From: Anaerolineae bacterium
Lineage (GTDB): Bacteria; Chloroflexota; Anaerolineae; Aggregatilineales; UBA2796
Length of the DNA: 64,000 nt
Assembly: GCA_019637555.1 (NCBI GenBank)
Contig: JAHBVK010000003.1
Span: 158,236-222,235 of the forward strand
Direction: 5' to 3'
Shown here: piece by piece, positions 59,547-64,000 of the stretch
Position numbering within the stretch: the first letter of the stretch is position 1
Layout of the letters: every line of letters begins with the position of its first letter
Translations under genes and position numbers: made by a program
Notes under the pieces: generated by a model
What the model was told of the DNA's origin: nothing
What the model saw: only the letters and a program-made list of their open reading frames with translations
Database searches by the model: none

Positions 59547-59577
59547 GACTCTCACCAAACTCCACATCTTCAAATCT

Positions 59578-59612
59578 CTCTCCTGCTTACTAAAGTGTTA
59601 TTGACAGGAGAG
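59578..59612. repeat. Hairpin related to repeat family A
   Basis: CTCTCCTG/CAGGAGAG with a 19-nt loop, 32 bp after the radical SAM stop codon. It may end that transcript. Confidence 0.5.
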
Positions 59613-59650
59613 GGGTTTGCTGATGGAAAGCGTAGAGCATTTTGGCAGAG

Positions 59651-62023
59651 ATGGCGCTTCTACAGCAGTCAGTTAGCGATCAACCTCTGGATCAGCCAAC
59701 AGCGCGACATTCGCTGGACATCCGTTTAGCTGGCGATTGGCTAGTCGTCGCTGCGCCACTGCCACTAGCAGCGGAAACGGCGCTGGAGTCGCTAGACTTT
59801 GAAGCTGGCATCCTTATTCCCGATTCTTGCCATCTTCAGACGGCGCTGCACCCTGATCAATTGTATTGGGGTAAGCATCTCCGCGAGATCAACCAGAAGG
59901 CATGGTTCTTCCGCCGCCAGTTTTACGTGCCTGATCAGGACTTTGAACGCGCCCGCTTGCGCTTCGATGGCGTGGATTACTATGCCGCTGTCTGGCTCAA
60001 TGGTGAGTTTATCGGCACCCATGAGGGCAGTTTCGCCCCGTTTACGTTTGATGTGACCGCAGCTCTACGCGCGAACGCCGAAAACACACTGATCGTGCGC
60101 GTGACCTCGCCATGGGACGCCCCCAATTTGAACGGCATCTTCCCTACCGATCACGTGATCCGGGGCATGGTCAAAGGCTTGTACGAGCATGGCGAAGGCG
60201 TGATCCCTCCCGACGTGAACCCACTCGGCATCTGGCAACCTGTTTGGCTGCTGCTGGACGATGGCATCAGTCTGGATCGCCTGTGGATTCAAGCTGATAC
60301 TACTGGCGAGGCGCAGATCAGCCTTGCGGTCAACAATGCCAGCACCCGAACGTGGCGCGGCACGATCAGCTTGAACATAGCGGCGGAAAACCATGACGGA
60401 CGCGGCACATCGGCGCTCGTTCCGATAACGGTTTGCCCCGGTGAGCAGACCATTACCCACATTGTTCAGATTGCTGATCCGCGTCTGTGGTGGTCATGGG
60501 ATCAAGGGCTGCCGAATCTGTACCGCCTATGCGCTCAACTGCGGACTGAAGACGGATCGCCCGCGCCCTACAGCACCATCAGCAGTACTTTCGGCTTACG
60601 TGAGATCAAGCTGGATCGATCACCTCAGCAGTTCACTTATCAGCTTAATGGGCGCTCCGTTTTTCTACGCGGCACTTCCTATATCCCTGACCTCTATTTG
60701 TCTCAATGTAGTACCGAAACGCTGCGCCGCGATCTCGATCTGGTACGCGATCTCAACCTCAACGCGCTGCGCGTTCACGTCCACATCGCTCCTGCGACGC
60801 TGTACGATTTGTGCGATCACTTGGGCATCATGATCTGGCAAGACTTCGAGTTGAGCTGGATTCATGAGAATTCCCTCGACTTCGAGCGGCGTGCGGCGGT
60901 TGTGCAGCGGGAAATGCTCGACCTGTTGGGTAACCATCCCTCGATCATTACATGGTCGTGCCACAACGAGCCGACGATGGTTTACTCTCAGCGGGCGAAT
61001 CTGGAGCAGCACCCCGATCCGCTGCTGTACGAGGAGGTGCGCCGCTGCGATCCCTCGCGTCCGGTATTTATTTGCTCCGGACAACTGGAAGCGGACTGGC
61101 GACGTTCCGGTGATACCCATTCCTATTACGGTGCGATCTGGACTGCCCGCTATACCGATGTCTACTCCCAGCGTTATCGGCTCGCCACCGAATTCGGATT
61201 CGAGGCTCCAGCGGCTGTTTCAACGCTCCAATCATTTGCTGAATGTTGGCAGCGTTTAGGACATCTCGAAGAACAAATCGATCACTTGTGGACGTATCAG
61301 GCGCAGTTGATCCAGTATCATGTAGAGCATTTTCGCCGTCAGCGCGCCCAAAGCTGCGGCGGCTATCTGCATTTCATGCTCAACGATCTAGCACCGCAAG
61401 TGGGCTGCGGGATCGTTGATGTGCTGCGCCAGCCCAAAGGTGGCTACCGCGCTTTGCAACTGGCATCTCAACCGCTTCATGTTGCGCTCGAATACGATCA
61501 TCGCCGCGCTTATGCGCTGTGGATCTTCAACGATCTGGACGCCACCATCAGCAATGGCACACTGCTTTGTAGAGTCTATGATCGGGCAAATCAACTAATG
61601 ATCGAAAAGCTGTTGAGTGTGGATGTCAGCGCCAATTGTTCGCAGCGTGTAACCACGCTTGAATGGTCGATTTCAGCAGATGATTGCTGGCGCGTAGAGC
61701 TTGAGTTGCAAGACGAACTCGGCGTCATCGTCGCCCGCAATATTTATGATCGCCCACTGCAACCGCTGCAACGTCCGCGGGGCTATCCGTGGAAATTCGA
61801 TATGTATCTGGGCTGCAAGGTCTTCGATCTTCCCGGCGCGTCGAGTCTTGCCGAACAGACCGGTGGTGTGCTGATGAAGCTGATTCCTCTCGCGTGGCGT
61901 GAAAAGTTGGGAGAATGGTCGCTAAGACAACATTTTCCGCCTGCGCTGCTCTCCATCATTGCCCGTATCGCTGCCTTGCTGATGCCGCCGACTGCGCCGC
62001 GCCGCGCTGACCGCCGTTCGTAG
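59651..62023 (+). CDS. Glycoside hydrolase family 2 protein, beta-mannosidase-like
   Basis: 790 residues without a signal peptide, so it is cytoplasmic. The sugar-binding domain (FRRQFYVPDQ, VWLNGEFIGTHEGSFAPF), an Ig-like domain and a TIM barrel follow the GH2 order. The acid/base Glu is in WSCHNEPTM and the nucleophile probably in ATEFGFEAP. The WQDFELSW segment recalls beta-mannosidases. The last 170 residues form additional beta domains and a basic tail. ATG 59651 is used; a TTG 9 bp upstream is in frame. It probably finishes mannose- or glucoside-containing oligosaccharides. Confidence 0.88.
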   Translation: MALLQQSVSDQPLDQPTARHSLDIRLAGDWLVVAAPLPLAAETALESLDFEAGILIPDSCHLQTALHPDQLYWGKHLREINQKAWFFRRQFYVPDQDFERARLRFDGVDYYAAVWLNGEFIGTHEGSFAPFTFDVTAALRANAENTLIVRVTSPWDAPNLNGIFPTDHVIRGMVKGLYEHGEGVIPPDVNPLGIWQPVWLLLDDGISLDRLWIQADTTGEAQISLAVNNASTRTWRGTISLNIAAENHDGRGTSALVPITVCPGEQTITHIVQIADPRLWWSWDQGLPNLYRLCAQLRTEDGSPAPYSTISSTFGLREIKLDRSPQQFTYQLNGRSVFLRGTSYIPDLYLSQCSTETLRRDLDLVRDLNLNALRVHVHIAPATLYDLCDHLGIMIWQDFELSWIHENSLDFERRAAVVQREMLDLLGNHPSIITWSCHNEPTMVYSQRANLEQHPDPLLYEEVRRCDPSRPVFICSGQLEADWRRSGDTHSYYGAIWTARYTDVYSQRYRLATEFGFEAPAAVSTLQSFAECWQRLGHLEEQIDHLWTYQAQLIQYHVEHFRRQRAQSCGGYLHFMLNDLAPQVGCGIVDVLRQPKGGYRALQLASQPLHVALEYDHRRAYALWIFNDLDATISNGTLLCRVYDRANQLMIEKLLSVDVSANCSQRVTTLEWSISADDCWRVELELQDELGVIVARNIYDRPLQPLQRPRGYPWKFDMYLGCKVFDLPGASSLAEQTGGVLMKLIPLAWREKLGEWSLRQHFPPALLSIIARIAALLMPPTAPRRADRRS

Positions 62024-62125
62024 TTCTGCTTCCGACCAAGTGGTTAATGCCTCTTGCCATGTCCCCATGAATTGGTCAGTATAATGCTACTTCTTTTTTA
62101 ATTTCAATTGAGGTTGATTACTCTC

Positions 62126-62944
62126 GTGAAACTCTTTAACTCTCCCGAAAATGTAGCCGAACTGACCCGCCTGTGGACGGGAGATCGCTTCCCCGACGGC
62201 AGACCAAACGTACCCGATAACCTGTTGACGCGGCTGAAAGACATCACCAGCGAACAAGCATGGACGATCCTCGACAAGGAGAAATATCTGTTTCAGTTCG
62301 AGGGCAACTGGTTCCACACGCATCCCAACCGCATCCTCGTCGGGCGCGTAGTCACCGCCCAGATGATGCCCTACCGCCCCGATTTACACGCCGTCGTGCA
62401 GGAGACTGGCGAACGCGAAGGACGCATCGGCGGACAGAACTCGTGGGTGATCGACACGCTGCAAACCAACGATGTGCTGGTGGTCGATCTCTTCGGTAAG
62501 GTGAAGGAAGGGACATTCGTTGGTGATAATCTGGGCACTTCAGTGATGACTCGTACGCAGGCAGGCGCGGTGATCGACGGCGGGATCAGGGATTATCAGG
62601 GTTTAGTAGAACTGGATAACGTGGCGTTCTTCGTACGCGGCGTCGACCCCACCCCGATCCGCAACACCACGCTGACGGGCGTCAATATCCCGATCCGTAT
62701 CGGTGAGGCGACGGTACTTCCCGGCGATGTGGTCTTGGGCACACCAACAGGCGTCTACTTCATCCCCGCTCATCTGGTACAGCGTATTGTGGAGACGGGT
62801 GAAGCGATCAATCTGCGAGATATCTTCGGCAAACTGCGCCTCTCGGAGAAGAAATACACCCCCGGCGAGATCGACGTGGAAGTGTGGGCGGATCACATCC
62901 AGCAGGATTATGATCAGTGGGTTGCAGCACGGCTGCAGAAGTAA
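62126..62944 (+). CDS. RraA-like protein (HMG/CHA aldolase superfamily)
   Basis: 272 residues. The signature GDNLGTSVMTRTQAGAVIDG and IRDYQGL (split here at the family Asp) is typical of the RraA/HMG-CHA aldolase fold, in which Asp and Arg bind the metal and pyruvate. Members are either aldolases for keto acids or regulators of RNase E. The longer N-terminal part, about 80 residues more than RraA, favours an enzyme role. The start GTG 62126 is preferred; TTG codons at 62108 and 62114 are in frame. TATAAT lies upstream at about 62080, with no good -35. Nearby uronate genes make a keto-acid aldolase plausible. Confidence 0.8.
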   Translation: MKLFNSPENVAELTRLWTGDRFPDGRPNVPDNLLTRLKDITSEQAWTILDKEKYLFQFEGNWFHTHPNRILVGRVVTAQMMPYRPDLHAVVQETGEREGRIGGQNSWVIDTLQTNDVLVVDLFGKVKEGTFVGDNLGTSVMTRTQAGAVIDGGIRDYQGLVELDNVAFFVRGVDPTPIRNTTLTGVNIPIRIGEATVLPGDVVLGTPTGVYFIPAHLVQRIVETGEAINLRDIFGKLRLSEKKYTPGEIDVEVWADHIQQDYDQWVAARLQK

Positions 62945-62967
62945 GCTGCCAGTACGAAAATGACATC

Positions 62968-62992
62968 GTAGGGGTGGGTTTGTAACCCACCC
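62968..62992 (+). repeat. REP-like hairpin, family B
   Basis: GTAGGGGTGGGTTTGT followed by AACCCACCC, a 9-bp arm. It is 24 bp after the RraA-like stop. Confidence 0.75.
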
Positions 62993-63095
62993 GTCTGCCT
63001 AACCGATAAGCATCACAAGCGGAGTGGAGTTCCATAGAAACTTAGTTCTGTCAGCAGGGTAATTTAGGGTCATGATCGCCACCACAAAATAAGAA

Positions 63096-63117
63096 GGGTA
63101 GGTTTGGAAACCTACCC
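63096..63117 (-). repeat. REP-like hairpin, family B, inverted copy
   Basis: GGGTAGGTTT/AAACCTACCC with a 2-nt loop. The flanking CTACAA shows it is in the opposite orientation to the copies at 62968 and 63148. Confidence 0.75.
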
Positions 63118-63147
63118 CTACAAGGCGATTACGTGATGCTGGCGATG

Positions 63148-63174
63148 TTGTAGGGGTGGGTTTCTAACCCACCC
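63148..63174 (+). repeat. REP-like hairpin, family B
   Basis: TTGTAGGGGTGGGTTTCT followed by AACCCACCC. It ends 8 bp before the stop codon of the convergent kinase gene. Confidence 0.75.
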
Positions 63175-63182
63175 TTTGGAAT

Positions 63183-64000
63183 CTAACCCGCGCTGACAGT
63201 CTCCGGCTGATGTGGTATCCAGAAGCCGACCACGCTGCCCACATTTTCCTTGCTCTGCATGAAGGCTTCGCCACCGTGCGCCGTTGCCGCATAGCGCACC
63301 AGCGGCAGCCCCAAACCCAAGCCTTCTTCGCTGCGCAGCACCGCGTCCGCCATCTGCTCGAACGGCTCCCACAACCCTGCCTGCTTGGAATCAGGGATTC
63401 CGGGACCATCATCCTTTACCTCGAACACCAGATAGTCCGGCTCATTGCGCGCACTGATCTCAATGTGTCCACCATTGGGAGTGAAGCGCACCGCGTTATG
63501 CAGCACGTGCCACAGCGCCTCGGCGATTAGCTCCCGATCCGCGTGATAGGCGGTCTGACGCAGGACATTGACCTTAAGCTCCTGACGCTTGCGCCGTGCC
63601 GTCGGTTCCAGCGCCGAGACTACTTCCTCGATCATCTCAGACACCTCGAAATCGCCCAGATGCAGCGTGCCGCGCTTGCTCAACAAGTGGACGTACTTAA
63701 CCAGCTTATCTACACGCTGGAAAGCACGCTTGGAGCTGGTCTCGATGCTGGCAAGCAGATCGCGCTGTTCGGCGGTGAAACGATCAGTACCGTAGCGCCC
63801 GAACGATTGCAGCGCCAAGTTCAAATCAACGAACGGTGATCGTAACTCATGCCCGATCACGCTGAGAAATGAGGATTTCAGATCGCTCAACTGCTGTAGC
63901 TGTGAATTTAGCCGTTTTAATTCGGCGTTGGCGTCTTTTAAGCGCTGGAACATGGCACGCATATCGCGGGCGTAAACCAGCGATTGCCGTGTGGTGTTGT
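63183..64000 (-). CDS. Sensor histidine kinase, C-terminal part (5' truncated by window end)
   Basis: The reading frame stays open to the right edge; the visible 272 codons lack the true start, because the residues before the first internal ATG (QSLVYARD, then MRAMFQRL) read as normal kinase coiled coil. A long coiled coil is followed by HisKA with SVIGHELRSPF and HATPase with HVLHNAVRFTPN, DDGPGIP and GLGLGLPLVRYAA. Input domains, typically GAF or PAS, lie outside the window. Its output partner is unknown. It ends beside the family B repeats. Confidence 0.88.
   Translation of the reverse strand, partial: NTTRQSLVYARDMRAMFQRLKDANAELKRLNSQLQQLSDLKSSFLSVIGHELRSPFVDLNLALQSFGRYGTDRFTAEQRDLLASIETSSKRAFQRVDKLVKYVHLLSKRGTLHLGDFEVSEMIEEVVSALEPTARRKRQELKVNVLRQTAYHADRELIAEALWHVLHNAVRFTPNGGHIEISARNEPDYLVFEVKDDGPGIPDSKQAGLWEPFEQMADAVLRSEEGLGLGLPLVRYAATAHGGEAFMQSKENVGSVVGFWIPHQPETVSAG

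Noticed and set aside
62945..63180. Possible CRISPR array
   Set aside because: Only three related hairpins, with unequal spacing and mixed orientation, and no cas genes; they are REP-like repeats.

Overview
The window looks like a chromosomal segment of a free-living Chloroflexota bacterium, probably of the Anaerolineae or a related class. This is inferred from gene content (crtB-crtI, DUF2277, a SWIM protein, PAS/GAF-rich kinases, paired sugar ABC importers with glycoside hydrolases), from leaderless or near-leaderless promoters, and from many short palindromic REP-like repeats between genes. It was not confirmed by any search. I saw no rRNA, tRNA or CRISPR array.

Layout. 0-3 kb: the end of a membrane protein, then crtI and crtB (carotenoid synthesis) on the minus strand. 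3.3-12.1 kb: a two-gene signalling operon, a 2542-residue hybrid kinase with about 11 PAS and 3 GAF domains, overlapped by a receiver-kinase. 12.6-27.6 kb: plus-strand accessory genes: a leaderless ArsR regulator with two SRPBCC proteins, two paralogous alpha/beta hydrolases, a DHFR-like protein, an ABC exporter, AraC, a flavin oxidoreductase, small DNA-binding and DUF2277 proteins, PadR plus a membrane protein, ssuE-ssuD and a quinone-reductase-like protein. Repeat families are dense here.

27.6-42.3 kb: a carbohydrate block. On the minus strand lie a LacI regulator, a family-1 solute-binding protein with two permeases, a secreted GH2, a GH43, and a ribose-type importer (binding protein, ATPase, permease) with its own promoter and operator. 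A GH32 sucrase/fructanase gene is divergent from LacI across shared operators. 42.4-45 kb: a SWIM zinc protein preceded by a promoter, a leader peptide and a terminator (attenuator or small RNA), a pseudo-receiver/Roadblock-like protein and a small secreted protein.

45-49 kb: a PfkB kinase, YjbQ, nucleoside hydrolase, nucleoside hydrolase operon. It is interrupted by a 534-bp cassette: a DUF559 endonuclease-like gene bounded by 66-bp inverted repeats matching at 61 of 66 positions. This is the most unusual structure in the window. Its ends resemble the palindromic repeats scattered elsewhere, which suggests, but does not prove, that DUF559 proteins and this repeat family are linked. 49-54.5 kb: a tyrosine phosphatase, a GT39-like membrane protein, a pair of orphan membrane paralogues, TatD and a BLUF blue-light sensor. 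54.5-63 kb: a uronate-type operon (epimerase, uxuA, enolase-superfamily enzyme), a radical SAM protein, a GH2 mannosidase-like enzyme and an RraA-like protein. The right edge holds the end of another histidine kinase.
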